NCBI GenBank assembly: GCA_963205115.1
Contig: CAUJHV010000008.1
Coordinates: forward strand, 1 to 61,233
DNA from: Pseudomonadota bacterium
GTDB lineage: Bacteria > Pseudomonadota > Gammaproteobacteria > Burkholderiales > Burkholderiaceae_C
DNA: 61,233 nt
Direction of reading: 5' to 3'
Below the pieces are notes generated by a model. That model ran no database searches, was not told the origin of the DNA, and saw only the letters and a program-made list of their open reading frames with translations. The position numbers were made by a program, and so were the translations under genes. Positions 16,475 through 25,473 of the stretch are shown here, piece by piece (the stretch's first letter is position 1; each line of letters begins with the position of its first letter).

Positions 16475-18454
16475 ATGTCCAGCAACCCCCCGACCGCACA
16501 GAGCAAGCCGCTGACTTTCCGTCGCTACAAGGACGGCGACCACCAGGTCCGCCGCTGGCAGGACGAGATCTCCGATGCGGACCACTCGCACAAGTGCCCG
16601 ACCTACATCCAGAGCACGCCGCCCTGCCAGGGCTCCTGTCCGTCGGGCGAGGACATCCGCGGTTACCTCAACATCGTGCGCGGCATCGAGAAGCCGCCCG
16701 CTGGCGTGCCTTGGCAGGAATACGCCTGGCGGCGCCTGACCGAGGCCAATCCGCTGCCCTCGGTGATGGGACGTGTGTGCCCGGCCCCGTGCGAATCCGG
16801 CTGCAACCGCAACCAGGTCGAGGACTTCGTCGGCATCAATTCCGTCGAGCACTTCCTGGGTGAGTGGGCCATCGAGAAAGGGCTGGCATTCCCGATCCCC
16901 GCCATCAAGACAGGCAAGACGGTGGCGGTCATCGGCGGCGGTCCTGCCGGCCTGTCCGCGGCCTACCAGCTGGCGCGCCGCGGCCATGGCGTGATGATCT
17001 TCGACGAGCGCGCGGAGCTCGGCGGCATGATGCGCTACGGCATCCCGGGCTTTCGCACGCCGCGTGCCGTGCTCGATGCCGAGATCCAGCGCATCCTGGA
17101 CCTGGGCGTGGCCGTGCGCACGAATACGCGCATCGGACGCGACATCACGATGGAAGAGATCCGCGGCTCGTTCGACGCGGTTTTCCTCGGCCTGGGCGCG
17201 CAGAGCGGCCGGCCGCTGCCGGTGGAGGGCGCCGATGCGTCCAACGTGGTGACGGCCACCGCCTTCCTGCAGGCCTTCAACGACGGGCGCATGCGCCATG
17301 TGGGCAAGCGCGTGGTCGTGGTCGGTGGCGGCGACACCTCGATCGACGTGGCCACGGTTGCGCGCCGCCTGGGCCATATCGACCAGGTGCACGAGTCCGA
17401 CCGGCCCGAAAACGCCATCGCCAGCGGCACCGGCTTTGCCGCCCACGACGCCGCGATGCTGTCGCGCCGCCAAGGCGCCGAAGTTACGCTGACCTCGATC
17501 TTCGCGGTCGAGAAGATGCAGGCCAGCAAGCACGAGGTCGAGCACGCGCTGGGCGAGGGCATCGCCATCCGCGGCGGCTGGGCGCCGGTGCGTGTGATCA
17601 AGGGCGCCGACGGCCGCGCGACGGCGCTGCGCGTGGCACGCTGTGAGGCCAAGCTCGTCGGCGGGCGGCTGGACCTGAAGATGATCGAAGGCACCGAGGA
17701 GGACATCGAGGCCGACCTCATCGTGTCGGCCATCGGGCAGGCCGTGGATTTCACTGGGCTGGAGTCCTTGAACAACGGCAAGGGCGCGCTGGCCACGGAC
17801 AAGAACTACCAGGTCCAGGCGCAGGGCCAGCCCCAGGACGGCGTGTTCTGCGGTGGCGACGTGATCCGCCCGCACCTGCTGACAACGGCCATCGGCCATG
17901 GTGCGATCGCCGCCGATGGCATCGACCGTTATCTGCGCGGCGAGGCGCAGGAAAAGCGCCCGAAGATCGACGTGCACAGCTTCGACCTGGTGCGCAAGAT
18001 GGTCGAGAAGGGCCTGAAAGTCACCAGCATCGACGAGCCGCTGCACGGCACCGACAAGAGCAGCGGCGCGGTGCACAACTACGACAACCGCTCCGACCGC
18101 TACGTCATCTCGCACAAGGAGCTGTTCCTGGGGCACTTCGGCTACACCGATCGCAACCGCCGCCAGGTGGTGACGCTGACGGCGGACGAGGCGCTGAACA
18201 ACTTCGAAGAACGATTGATACCGCTGCTGGAGGCGCAGGCCCAGGCCGAGGCCAAGCGCTGCATGAGCTGCGGGCAGTGTTTCGAGTGCGACAACTGCGT
18301 CGTCTACTGCCCGCAGACGGCGGTCTTCAAGGTCAAGAAGACGCAGGCCACGACGGGCCGCTACGTCGATACCGACTACAACAAGTGCGTCGGCTGCCAC
18401 ATCTGCAAGGATGTCTGCCCGACCGGCTACATCCAGATGGGCCTGGGGGAGTAA
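16475..18454 (+). CDS. dsrL: DsrL NAD(P)H-dependent electron-transfer protein
   Basis: DsrL, 659 aa, is a GltD-like iron-sulfur flavoprotein essential for sulfur-globule oxidation; it takes electrons from DsrAB to NAD(P)+. Seen in order: an N-terminal cluster domain (CQGSC, CPAPCESGC), the FAD motif VIGGGPAGLSAAYQL, the NAD(P) motif VVVGGGDTSIDVA, and a C-terminal extension with ferredoxin motifs CMSCGQCFECDNCVVYC and CVGCHICKDVC. I chose the ATG at 16475 with ACGAGG upstream. Its TAA directly abuts the dsrJ ATG. Confidence 0.97.
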   Translation: MSSNPPTAQSKPLTFRRYKDGDHQVRRWQDEISDADHSHKCPTYIQSTPPCQGSCPSGEDIRGYLNIVRGIEKPPAGVPWQEYAWRRLTEANPLPSVMGRVCPAPCESGCNRNQVEDFVGINSVEHFLGEWAIEKGLAFPIPAIKTGKTVAVIGGGPAGLSAAYQLARRGHGVMIFDERAELGGMMRYGIPGFRTPRAVLDAEIQRILDLGVAVRTNTRIGRDITMEEIRGSFDAVFLGLGAQSGRPLPVEGADASNVVTATAFLQAFNDGRMRHVGKRVVVVGGGDTSIDVATVARRLGHIDQVHESDRPENAIASGTGFAAHDAAMLSRRQGAEVTLTSIFAVEKMQASKHEVEHALGEGIAIRGGWAPVRVIKGADGRATALRVARCEAKLVGGRLDLKMIEGTEEDIEADLIVSAIGQAVDFTGLESLNNGKGALATDKNYQVQAQGQPQDGVFCGGDVIRPHLLTTAIGHGAIAADGIDRYLRGEAQEKRPKIDVHSFDLVRKMVEKGLKVTSIDEPLHGTDKSSGAVHNYDNRSDRYVISHKELFLGHFGYTDRNRRQVVTLTADEALNNFEERLIPLLEAQAQAEAKRCMSCGQCFECDNCVVYCPQTAVFKVKKTQATTGRYVDTDYNKCVGCHICKDVCPTGYIQMGLGE

Positions 18455-19012
18455 ATGACTCCCCCCCGAAGCGCCTTCGGCGCCGGCCCACGCAAGGGCT
18501 TGCAGGCCCTTGCGGCGCGGCAGGCAGACGACAGCACGCAGGTGCTGTCGTCTGTCCAGCCTTGCCCCTCCAGGGGGCGCGCCCAGCGGACCGGCAAAGC
18601 CGGATCCGCGGGCGCCGCTTGGCTGGCTCGCGCCGGACTCGCGCTGCTCTTGGCTTCGTCGCATGCCCCGCTGTGGGCCGGCGACGGCCGGACGCCGCGG
18701 CCGGTGATCGAGCGCGCGACCGCGGGTGCGGCCTGCGTGGCGCCTCCGGAGGTGATGCGGCGCAGCCACATGGACTTCCTGAAGCACCAGCGTGACGACA
18801 CGGTGCGGGGCGGCGTGCGTGGCGCGCGCTACAGCCTGAAGGCCTGCATCGATTGCCACGCCAGTGCGCAGACCGCGAGCGTGGCCAAGGCCGATACGAA
18901 TTTCTGCGTCAGCTGCCACCAGTACGCGGCCGTGAGCATCGATTGTTTCGAATGCCACAGCACGCAGCCGGCGGGCAAAGGGCACGCCGTGACCGCAGGG
19001 GTGAAGCCGTGA
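18455..19012 (+). CDS. dsrJ: DsrJ triheme c-type cytochrome with a repeat-derived N-terminus
   Basis: DsrJ, 185 aa from the ATG that abuts dsrL, is the periplasmic triheme cytochrome of DsrMKJOP. Seen: three CxxCH sites (Cys131-His135, Cys151-His155, Cys164-His168), the conserved extra Cys94 region, and a signal/anchor at about residues 54-76 (AWLARAGLALLLASSHAPLWAG). Residues 1-50 are encoded by a REP-like dispersed element with long inverted repeats and look like no DsrJ; the true start may be the GTG at 18542 or nearby. The stop overlaps the dsrO GTG. Confidence 0.9.
   Translation: MTPPRSAFGAGPRKGLQALAARQADDSTQVLSSVQPCPSRGRAQRTGKAGSAGAAWLARAGLALLLASSHAPLWAGDGRTPRPVIERATAGAACVAPPEVMRRSHMDFLKHQRDDTVRGGVRGARYSLKACIDCHASAQTASVAKADTNFCVSCHQYAAVSIDCFECHSTQPAGKGHAVTAGVKP
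18457..18625. repeat. REP-like dispersed element overlapping the 5' end of dsrJ (copy A)
   Basis: This stretch contains CCCCCCCGAAGCG, then two inverted repeats, then CTCCAGGGGGCGCGCC and CCGGCAAAGCCGGATCCGCGG. In reverse complement, the gap at 46815-46922 carries the same order of blocks (CCCCCCGAAGCG, GGGGGCGCCGC, AGCCGGATCCGCGG). I recognise this style as a common intergenic repeat in Comamonadaceae-like genomes. Here it is read as coding sequence for the DsrJ leader. Confidence 0.7.
18525..18554. repeat. 13-bp perfect inverted repeat within copy A
   Basis: CAGACGACAGCAC (18525-18537) and its exact complement (18542-18554) flank a 4-base loop GCAG. As RNA this forms a very stable hairpin just after the dsrL stop and within the annotated dsrJ leader, and could affect dsrJ translation or message processing. 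Confidence 0.7.
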
Positions 19013-19740
19013 GCCGCCGCGCGTTTCTGGGCGTGGCCGCCGCGGCGCTGGGCGGCACGCTGCTGGCGCCAGGCATCCGGCTGGTCGAAGTGGCGCAGGC
19101 CGCCGGCACACCGGCACCCACCGGCGGCGCGAATCCCCGCGTGCGCTGGGGCCTGCTGATCGACACCACGAAGTGCCAGCCGGGTTGCAACGATTGTGTG
19201 ACGGCCTGCCAGAACGAAAACGGCCTGGCGCCTGCGAAACGTTCCACGGATCCGCAGTGGATCCGGAAGATCGAGATCAAGGAAGTCAAGACGGGCCGGC
19301 AGGCCTCGGTGCCGGTGATGTGCCAGCACTGCGCCGAGCCGCCCTGTGTGGACGTGTGTCCCACCGGCGCTTCATTCAAGCGCGCCGATGGCATCGTGCT
19401 GGTCGACCGCCACGCCTGCATCGGCTGCCGCTACTGCATGATGGCCTGCCCGTACAAGGCGCGGTCCTTCGTGCACGAGCCGCTGGCGAACCAGAAGCCG
19501 GATGTGCCGCGTGGCAAGGGCTGCGTGGAGAGCTGCACGCTGTGCGTGCACCGCATCGACCGTGGCGAAGGCATGACCGCCTGCGCCGAAGCCTGCCAGA
19601 AGGCCGGGCATGACGCGATGCTCTTCGGCGATCTGAATGACCCGAACAGCGCCATCGCGCGCCGCGTGCGCGAGATCCGCACGACCCAACTGCGCGCCGA
19701 TCTGAAGCTCGACCCCGGCGTGCGTTACCACGGCCTCTGA
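19009..19740 (+). CDS. dsrO: DsrO periplasmic iron-sulfur protein
   Basis: DsrO, 243 aa, is the four-cluster ferredoxin-like subunit of DsrMKJOP. Seen: a twin-arginine signal right at the start (SRRAFLGVAAAALGG), then four cysteine groups (CQPGCNDCVTAC, CQHCAEPPCVDVCP, CIGCRYCMMACP, CVESCTLCVHR). I chose the GTG at 19009: it overlaps the dsrJ stop as GTGA and puts the RR motif at the N-terminus; no suitable ATG exists. It moves electrons between DsrJ and DsrP. Confidence 0.96.
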   Translation: MSRRAFLGVAAAALGGTLLAPGIRLVEVAQAAGTPAPTGGANPRVRWGLLIDTTKCQPGCNDCVTACQNENGLAPAKRSTDPQWIRKIEIKEVKTGRQASVPVMCQHCAEPPCVDVCPTGASFKRADGIVLVDRHACIGCRYCMMACPYKARSFVHEPLANQKPDVPRGKGCVESCTLCVHRIDRGEGMTACAEACQKAGHDAMLFGDLNDPNSAIARRVREIRTTQLRADLKLDPGVRYHGL

Positions 19741-19753
19741 AGCACAGCCCATC

Positions 19754-20947
19754 ATGCGCAGCGCAACAGACTCCCGACATTACTGGATGCTCCTGGCGGT
19801 CGGCCTGTGCGTGACCGCGGTAGGTCTCGGTGCAGCCCACTGGATGGAAACGCAAGGCCACGCCATCACTGGCATGGACAACACGATCGTCTGGGGCCTG
19901 CCGCACGTCTTTGCGATCTTCATGATCGTCGCGGCCTCGGGCGTGCTGAACGTGGCGTCGATCGGCTCGGTCTTCGGCCAGCCGGTCTACAAGCCGCGCG
20001 CACCCTTGTCGGGCCTGTTGTGCATCGCGCTGCTCATGGGCGGGCTGATGGTCTTGATGCTCGATCTGGGCCGACCCGAACGTGTGATCGTCGCGGCCAC
20101 GCACTACAACTTCACGTCGGTCTTCGCGTGGAACGTGTTTCTGTACTCGGGCATGGTGGCGGTTGTCGCGCTGTACCTGTGGACGATGTTCGAGCGCCAC
20201 ATGAATGTCTGGTCCAAGCCGGCGGGCATCGCGGCGCTGGTGTGGCGCTTCGTGCTGACCACCGGCACCGGGTCGATCTTCGCGTTTCTCGCGGCGCGCC
20301 AGGCCTATGCGTCGGCGCTGCTGGCGCCGCTGTTCGTCGTGCTGTCCTTTGCCTGGGGCCTGGCGGTCTTCCTGATCGTGCAGGCCAGCATGTATGCGTG
20401 GAACGGCCGCACGCTCACACCCGCGGTGCGCCAGCGCATGGCCAAGCTGCTGGCGGTGTTTGTTGCCGCGTCGCTGTACCTGGTGGCGGTCTTCCATGTC
20501 ACGCAGCTGTACTACGCGCGGCAATCGGCCTTCGAGCACTTCATCCTGCGCGACGGTGGCCTGTATCCGCTGCTGTTTTGGGGCGGCTACGTGCTGCTGG
20601 GCTCGGTGCTGCCGATGGTGCTGCTCTTCCACCCGCGCTGGCGCGACGAGCGCCGCGTCGGCGTGGCCGCCGCGTGCGTGGTGGCGGGTGCCTTCGCCTT
20701 CCTGTACGTCTTCATCATCGGGGGGCAAGCCTTCCCGCTGGACATCTTTCCCGGGCATGCGGCGGCCAGCACTTTTGGCGATGGCGTGGTGGCGGCGTAT
20801 GCGCCGTCCTGGCCCGAGTGGCTGCTCGGCATTGGCGGCCTGGGCGCGGCCTTTGTGCTGACGATGGTGGGCGTGCGGGTGCTGGACTTCATGCCCCAGG
20901 ACGACTTCGTTTTCGCGCCGGCCGAATCGGCCGACAAGGCTGCCTGA
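19754..20947 (+). CDS. dsrP: DsrP NrfD-like membrane subunit
   Basis: DsrP, 397 aa, is the NrfD-type integral membrane quinone-interacting subunit of DsrMKJOP. Seen: about ten hydrophobic helices, starting with YWMLLAVGLCVTAVGLGAAHWM, with family features such as LDLGRPERV. It follows dsrO by 13 bases and precedes dsrN by 11. Length is normal. Confidence 0.95.
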   Translation: MRSATDSRHYWMLLAVGLCVTAVGLGAAHWMETQGHAITGMDNTIVWGLPHVFAIFMIVAASGVLNVASIGSVFGQPVYKPRAPLSGLLCIALLMGGLMVLMLDLGRPERVIVAATHYNFTSVFAWNVFLYSGMVAVVALYLWTMFERHMNVWSKPAGIAALVWRFVLTTGTGSIFAFLAARQAYASALLAPLFVVLSFAWGLAVFLIVQASMYAWNGRTLTPAVRQRMAKLLAVFVAASLYLVAVFHVTQLYYARQSAFEHFILRDGGLYPLLFWGGYVLLGSVLPMVLLFHPRWRDERRVGVAAACVVAGAFAFLYVFIIGGQAFPLDIFPGHAAASTFGDGVVAAYAPSWPEWLLGIGGLGAAFVLTMVGVRVLDFMPQDDFVFAPAESADKAA

Positions 20948-20958
20948 GCAGGGCTGCG

Positions 20959-22449
20959 ATGGACCGGCTGCTGGTTTCCGCCGCGCACAAGTCTTCGGGC
21001 AAGACGACGGTCACGCTGGGCCTGGCCGCAGCCTTGAGTGCCCAGGGCACCGCGGTGCAGCCCTACAAGAAGGGCCCCGATTACATCGACCCCATGTGGC
21101 TGTCATTGGCCGCCGGGCGTCCCTGCCTGAACCTCGACCCGCACCTGATGGCCGACGAGGCGCTGGCGCGCTGTTTTGCGCAGGGCCTGCCGGGCGCCGG
21201 GCTGGCGCTGGTCGAAGGCAACCACGGCCTCTTCGACGGTCTGGCGCTGGATGGCAGCACCAGCAATGCGGCGCTCGCACACCGACTGGGGCTGCCGGTG
21301 CTGCTGGTCATCGACGTGCGCGGCATGACACGCGGCATTGCACCGCTGCTGCTGGGCTATCAGGCCTTCGACCGCGGGTTGCACATCGGCGGTGTCGTGC
21401 TCAACCGCGTGGGCGGCAGCCGGCACGAATCCAAGCTGCGCGCCGTGATCGAGACCTATACCGATCTGCCGGTGCTGGGTGCCGTGCATGAGGATCCGCG
21501 GCTGTCGGTGGTCGAGCGCCACCTGGGGCTGGTGCCCAGCAGCGAGCTTGGTGATGCCGCGGCGCGTGTGACGCGCATCGGGCACATCATCGGCGCGCAG
21601 GTCGACCTGGACGCCGTGCGTGCCCTGGCGGCACGTGCACCGGCCCTGGCGCCCGGCCTGGAACGCCCCCAGCGCACGACGCAGCGGCGGCGCCCCGACG
21701 TGCGCATCGGCATCGCCCGCGACCGCGCCTTCGGCTTCTACTACCCGGACGACCTGCAGGCGCTGGAAGACGCCGGCGCGGAACTCGTGCCTTTCGACAC
21801 CCTGCACGATGCGCAGTTGCCGGCGGTGGACGGCCTGTTCATCGGCGGCGGCTTCCCCGAAACCTGCCTGGATGCGCTGGAGGCGAACGCGAGCCTGCGC
21901 CAGGAGATCCGCCAGGCGCTCCAGGCCGGCATGCCGGCCTATGCCGAGTGCGGCGGCCTGATGTACCTCTCGCGCAGCATCCGCTTCAATGGCCGCACCG
22001 CCCAGATGGTCGGCGTGATCCCGGGCGACGCGGTGATGCAGCCGCGCCCCGTGGGTCGGGGTTATGTCGAACTCGAAGAAACCGCGGCCATGCCCTGGCC
22101 CGCGGCGGGTTTGGCGCGCACTGATGCGGTGCGCGCACACGAGTTCCACCACTCGCACCTGCAGAACCTGGATGACGGGCAGGCCTACGCCTGGCGGGTG
22201 CGCCGCGGCCAGGGCATCGACGGCCTGCACGACGGCATCCTGGTACACAACCTGCTTGCTTCCTATGCCCATCTGCGCAGCATGGCCGGTACGGACTGGG
22301 CCGCGCGCTTTGCCGGGTTCGTGCGCGGTCATCGGCCAGGGCGGCCGCTGCCCGTGCCGCTGGGCGATACGATGCCGGCCTCCTGCACTGCAGCGGGGCT
22401 GGCGGATACCTCCGGGCATGTGAGTGCCCGCTTGCCGACCTCAGCCTGA
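20959..22449 (+). CDS. dsrN: DsrN, siroheme amidase (CobB/CbiA family)
   Basis: DsrN, 496 aa, resembles cobyrinate a,c-diamide synthase and is thought to amidate siroheme for DsrAB. Seen: a P-loop-like start ([20 protein letters not shown]), the CbiA GPDYIDP motif, and a C-terminal glutamine amidotransferase domain with its nucleophile Cys in [12 protein letters not shown] and His in EFHHSHL. I chose the ATG at 20959. A roughly 45-residue tail after the GATase core looks unstructured. The dsrR and dsrS genes that follow dsrN in Allochromatium are missing here. Confidence 0.94.
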   Translation: MDRLLVSAAHKSSGKTTVTLGLAAALSAQGTAVQPYKKGPDYIDPMWLSLAAGRPCLNLDPHLMADEALARCFAQGLPGAGLALVEGNHGLFDGLALDGSTSNAALAHRLGLPVLLVIDVRGMTRGIAPLLLGYQAFDRGLHIGGVVLNRVGGSRHESKLRAVIETYTDLPVLGAVHEDPRLSVVERHLGLVPSSELGDAAARVTRIGHIIGAQVDLDAVRALAARAPALAPGLERPQRTTQRRRPDVRIGIARDRAFGFYYPDDLQALEDAGAELVPFDTLHDAQLPAVDGLFIGGGFPETCLDALEANASLRQEIRQALQAGMPAYAECGGLMYLSRSIRFNGRTAQMVGVIPGDAVMQPRPVGRGYVELEETAAMPWPAAGLARTDAVRAHEFHHSHLQNLDDGQAYAWRVRRGQGIDGLHDGILVHNLLASYAHLRSMAGTDWAARFAGFVRGHRPGRPLPVPLGDTMPASCTAAGLADTSGHVSARLPTSA

Positions 22450-22465
22450 ATGCAGGGCCACACGC

Positions 22466-23671
22466 ATGCTCATGAACGCTTCCGCTGAACGCACCGCCAC
22501 TGCGAACGCCGGCCTGTCGGCTGGCGGCACCGTCCATCTTGTGGGCGCCGGACCGGGCGACCCGGACCTGCTGACGCTGCGCGCCGCGCGGCTGCTGCAG
22601 CAGGCCGACGTCGTGGTCTACGACCATCTCGTCAGCGCCGGCGTGATGGACCTCGTGGGCACGCAGGTGCAGCGTGTCTATGTCGGCAAGGAGCGCAGCC
22701 GCCACAGCATGGACCAGCGCGACATCAACGCGCTGCTGGTGCGCCTGGCGCGCGAGGGCCGGCAGGTGGTGCGGCTCAAGGGCGGCGACCCGTTTGTCTT
22801 CGGGCGCGGCGGCGAGGAGTTGCAGGTGCTGGCCGAAGCCGGCGTGAGCTTCCAGGTGGTGCCGGGGATCACGGCGGCTTGCGGCGTCTCCAGCTATGCC
22901 GGCATTCCCTTGACGCACCGCGACTACGCACAGAGCTGCACCTTCGTCACCGGGCACCTCAAGGACGGCTCCGCCAACCTGGACTGGCCGGCGCTGGTGC
23001 GACCGCGCCAGACGGTGGTGATCTACATGGGTTTGTCGGGCCTGCCCGACATCTGCGCGCGGCTGATTGAACACGGCCTGCCGCCGGAGTGGCCCGCAGC
23101 GGTGGTGGCACAGGGCACCTTGCCGCAGCAACGCGTGGTCTGCGCGACGCTGGCGACGCTGGCGCAGGAGGTGGCCACTGCCGGGCTGTCGTCACCCTGC
23201 CTGACGATCGTCGGTGAAGTGGTGCGTCTGCGCGACCAGCTGGCCTGGGACAGCACCACCGCGGCCGCGGTGCCGGCCCAAGGCGGCTGTGCGCCGTCGA
23301 GCGCGGCTGAGCGCAGCCTTCAGCGCGCGCCCGCCGCGCGCGCTTCCACCGCGAACACCGCGGCCTCCACGCGCGAGCTGAGATTCAGCTTGGCCAGGAT
23401 GTGCCGCACGTGCAGCTTGACCGTGTCGTGGCTGATGTCCAGCGCGCGGGCGATGGTCTTGTTGCTCTCGCCCAGCGCGAGGTGGTCCAGGATCTGGCGC
23501 TCGCGCTCCGTCAGCGAGGCCAGCAGGCCGCGGCGGTCGTTGCCCTTCGAGCCGGATTGCAGCAACTGCGCCAGCTTCAGCGTCATGGCTGGCGCCACGG
23601 TCAGCTCGCCGCGCGCGGCGTGCCCGATGGCGGCGATGACGTCCTCGGGCTCCATGTCCTTGAGCAGATAG
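22466..23671 (+). CDS. cobA: Uroporphyrinogen-III C-methyltransferase (siroheme/B12) with an extended 3' frame
   Basis: SUMT makes precorrin-2, the siroheme precursor. Seen: the family motifs [53 protein letters not shown] and YMGLSGL in the first about 265 residues. Normal enzymes end near [12 protein letters not shown] (about residue 262); here the frame continues to residue 401. From 23320 it runs across the opposite-strand narL-type gene, and that tail has no family likeness, so it is probably non-functional read-on. It supplies siroheme for DsrAB together with dsrN. The start could also be the ATG at 22472. Confidence 0.92.
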   Translation: MLMNASAERTATANAGLSAGGTVHLVGAGPGDPDLLTLRAARLLQQADVVVYDHLVSAGVMDLVGTQVQRVYVGKERSRHSMDQRDINALLVRLAREGRQVVRLKGGDPFVFGRGGEELQVLAEAGVSFQVVPGITAACGVSSYAGIPLTHRDYAQSCTFVTGHLKDGSANLDWPALVRPRQTVVIYMGLSGLPDICARLIEHGLPPEWPAAVVAQGTLPQQRVVCATLATLAQEVATAGLSSPCLTIVGEVVRLRDQLAWDSTTAAAVPAQGGCAPSSAAERSLQRAPAARASTANTAASTRELRFSLARMCRTCSLTVSWLMSSARAMVLLLSPSARWSRIWRSRSVSEASRPRRSLPFEPDCSNCASFSVMAGATVSSPRAACPMAAMTSSGSMSLSR

Positions 23672-23976
23672 CCGCGCACACCGGCGCGCAGCGCGGCCGA
23701 CAGGTCGGTCTCGGAATCGCTCATGGTGAGGATCAGCGCCGGCGTCTCGATACCTTCGGCGCGCAGCCGGCGCAGCAGCGACAGGCCGTCACCCTGCGGC
23801 ATGCGCAGGTCCAGCACGACGAGGTCGGGCTGGTGCTCGCGCAGGCAGCGGATCACCGCCTCGGGTTCGGACAGCGCGGCCACTACCTCCATGCCGCCGC
23901 GGTGCGTGAGCAGGTCCGACAGGCCGTTGCGGCACAGCGCGTGGTCGTCGACGAGGACGATGCGTGGGGGGGTCAT
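23320..23976 (-). CDS. NarL/FixJ-family response regulator
   Basis: A 218-aa two-domain regulator. Seen: a receiver domain with the phospho-acceptor Asp56 (LVVLDLRMP), acidic Asp10/Asp11 (LVDDH) and Lys in YLLKDME, then a LuxR-type helix-turn-helix ([29 protein letters not shown]). It resembles NarL. I chose the ATG at 23976; the upstream open frame is repeat DNA. Its partner kinase lies 121 bases upstream on the same strand. Its 3' half is overlapped antisense by the extended SUMT frame. Probable target: the adjacent dsrMK-like promoter (inference). Confidence 0.93.
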   Translation of the reverse strand: MTPPRIVLVDDHALCRNGLSDLLTHRGGMEVVAALSEPEAVIRCLREHQPDLVVLDLRMPQGDGLSLLRRLRAEGIETPALILTMSDSETDLSAALRAGVRGYLLKDMEPEDVIAAIGHAARGELTVAPAMTLKLAQLLQSGSKGNDRRGLLASLTERERQILDHLALGESNKTIARALDISHDTVKLHVRHILAKLNLSSRVEAAVFAVEARAAGAR

Positions 23977-23978
23977 GT

Positions 23979-24090
23979 GTGCCCCTCGGCCGACGGGTAC
24001 GTCGGCCGATCCCCCAGGGGGATGCCGGCCGACTTGGGAGCGGCCCGGCGCTTGGCCGTGTGCCCCTCGGCCGACGGGCAGGTCGATGCG
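23979..24090. repeat. Intergenic repeat between kinase and regulator genes (copy C, different family)
   Basis: A 20-base direct repeat GTGTGCCCCTCGGCCGACGG occurs at both ends of the gap (about 23977 and 24058). Between them are nested inverted repeats around CCCCCAGGGGG and CTTGGGAGCGGCCCGGCGC. It resembles mobile intergenic repeats of the Burkholderiales rather than coding sequence, and it separates the two genes of one operon. Confidence 0.6.
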
Positions 24091-24097
24091 GGCCGTC

Positions 24098-25312
24098 TCA
24101 TGTCGCCGTCCCCGACGGGAAGCGCAGCCGCACGCAGGTCCCGCCGCCTTCGCGCGCGCCGATGTCGAGCTGGCCACCGAGCCGGCCGGCGCGCTCGCGC
24201 ATGATGTCCAGGCCGTAGTGCGTGCTGCCGCGCGGGCCCGGCCTCAGGCCGGTGCCGTCGTCTTCGATGCGCACCTCGATCTGCCCCGACGCGTCGCGCG
24301 CCAGATGCAGCCAGGCGTGGCGGGCCTGCGCATGGCGCGAGACGTTGCTCAGCGCTTCCTGCACGATGTGGAAGACCTGCGACTGCGCCTGGGCGTCGAG
24401 TTCGAGGCCGGGGACTTCGTTGACGACGTCCAGCGTGGTGTCGCCGCGCCCGCGGAACTGCTCGGCGCTGACCTGCAATGCATGCAGCAGGCCGTGGGCA
24501 TCCATCGGTGCGCGCAGCTGGGTCAGCACGCTGCGCAGGCTGGCGTGTGCCCGTGTGGCCTCGCCGCGCAACTCGGCGCAGTAGCGCAGCGCGCGCGCCG
24601 ATTCGCCGCCGTTGAGCGCATCTTCCAGCAAGGGCATGCGCATCTTGATGAAGGCCAGCGATTGGCCCAGCGAATCGTGCACCTCGGCCGCCATGTTCTG
24701 GCGTTCGTGCAGCACGGCCGCGCGCAGCTGAACCTGCTCAAGCCGCGCGTGGTGCAGCGCCAGGCCCAGCAATTCGCCCACCGAGCGCAGCATGGCCAGC
24801 AGTTCCGGTGCGGGCCCTGGCTGCGCCGCATCCAGCAGCAGGTTGTAGACACCCAGCACCTCGCCGCGGTGCTGCAGCGGCACGGCCAGCAGGCGGTGGC
24901 TGCGCTGCACGGGCGGCCCGGCATGGAAGCTCACATGCGTGGCGCAGGCCTGGGCTTCGTCGGCCCAGCGCACGCATCGGCCCTCTACGGCCGCACCGCA
25001 GACGCCACAGTGGCTGCCCACGCTGACCGTGGCCGCGCAGGCGCCTGCGGGCAGTCCTTGCGCGCCCACCAGGCGCAATTCGGTGCCGTCGTCGGACAGC
25101 ACGCGCACCATGCCGCCCCTTGCACCGGACAGCCGGACCACCGGGTCGAGAAATTGCTGCAGCTGCGCGTCGAGATCGCCGCCGGCCGACAGCTCGGCCG
25201 TGATGGCGGCCAGCAACTCGCCACCCGCCACGGGCGATGTGGCGGGTGCATGTCCCTCGGCGGTGCGGGCAAGGACGGCCATGGCGAGCCCCAATAGCGG
25301 GCGTGTCTCCAT
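24098..25312 (-). CDS. Soluble NarX-like sensor histidine kinase (GAF-HisKA_3-HATPase)
   Basis: A 404-aa kinase with no membrane span, so a cytoplasmic sensor. Seen: about residues 40-170, a GAF domain with a cysteine group Cys102, Cys105, Cys113, Cys123 (HCGVCGAAVEGRC); then HisKA_3 with His212 (AAEVHDSLGQSLAFIK), and an ATPase domain with DGTG and GLDIMRERA. NarX-type kinases often have a Cys cluster in the central module; it could sense redox state, O2/NO or persulfides (inference). The ATG at 25312 lies inside a perfect 8-bp inverted repeat. It diverges from the dsrMK-like pair. Confidence 0.9.
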   Translation of the reverse strand: METRPLLGLAMAVLARTAEGHAPATSPVAGGELLAAITAELSAGGDLDAQLQQFLDPVVRLSGARGGMVRVLSDDGTELRLVGAQGLPAGACAATVSVGSHCGVCGAAVEGRCVRWADEAQACATHVSFHAGPPVQRSHRLLAVPLQHRGEVLGVYNLLLDAAQPGPAPELLAMLRSVGELLGLALHHARLEQVQLRAAVLHERQNMAAEVHDSLGQSLAFIKMRMPLLEDALNGGESARALRYCAELRGEATRAHASLRSVLTQLRAPMDAHGLLHALQVSAEQFRGRGDTTLDVVNEVPGLELDAQAQSQVFHIVQEALSNVSRHAQARHAWLHLARDASGQIEVRIEDDGTGLRPGPRGSTHYGLDIMRERAGRLGGQLDIGAREGGGTCVRLRFPSGTAT

Positions 25313-25328
25313 CAGTGTTGACTGATGG
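25309..25328. promoter_or_regulatory. CCATCAGT-GTTG-ACTGATGG inverted repeat over the kinase start codon
   Basis: A perfect 8-4-8 inverted repeat whose 25309-25316 arm contains the start codon of the kinase gene (minus strand). Either a hairpin in the message hides the AUG, or it is a repressor site. There is no purine-rich ribosome site upstream of this AUG, so special translational control is conceivable. Confidence 0.5.
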
Positions 25329-25431
25329 TAGGGGAATCCGGGCGCCAGCGCATGAGCAACTGCCCCATGCCGGGGCGCGGTGACACCAGCGCCACAGCCC
25401 CCCGCAGGCGGCGGCAATTCGAGGGTCGGCG

Positions 25432-25445
25432 TTGACGCGAATCAA
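25432..25445 (+). promoter_or_regulatory. FNR/Anr box TTGAC-GCGA-ATCAA upstream of the second dsrMK-like pair
   Basis: It matches the TTGAT-N4-ATCAA consensus at nine of ten positions. Its centre (25438.5) lies 41.5 bases before the position 25480 predicted from a -10 box, the standard class II FNR activator geometry. This indicates induction under low oxygen (inference from geometry). Confidence 0.65.
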
Positions 25446-25467
25446 TCCAGCCCCGCGGCCACGCGCC

Positions 25468-25473
25468 TACTGT
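25468..25473 (+). promoter_or_regulatory. Predicted -10 box TACTGT of the dsrMK-like operon
   Basis: TACTGT is followed by GGGATCAAG, giving a start near 25480. There is no proper -35 hexamer, consistent with an FNR-dependent promoter. The ATG at 25537 follows GCGCAGGAGA. Confidence 0.45.

Noticed and set aside
22450..23671. dsrR and dsrS after dsrN
   Set aside because: The only genes here are SUMT and the antisense regulator; nothing resembles an A-type scaffold or DsrS.
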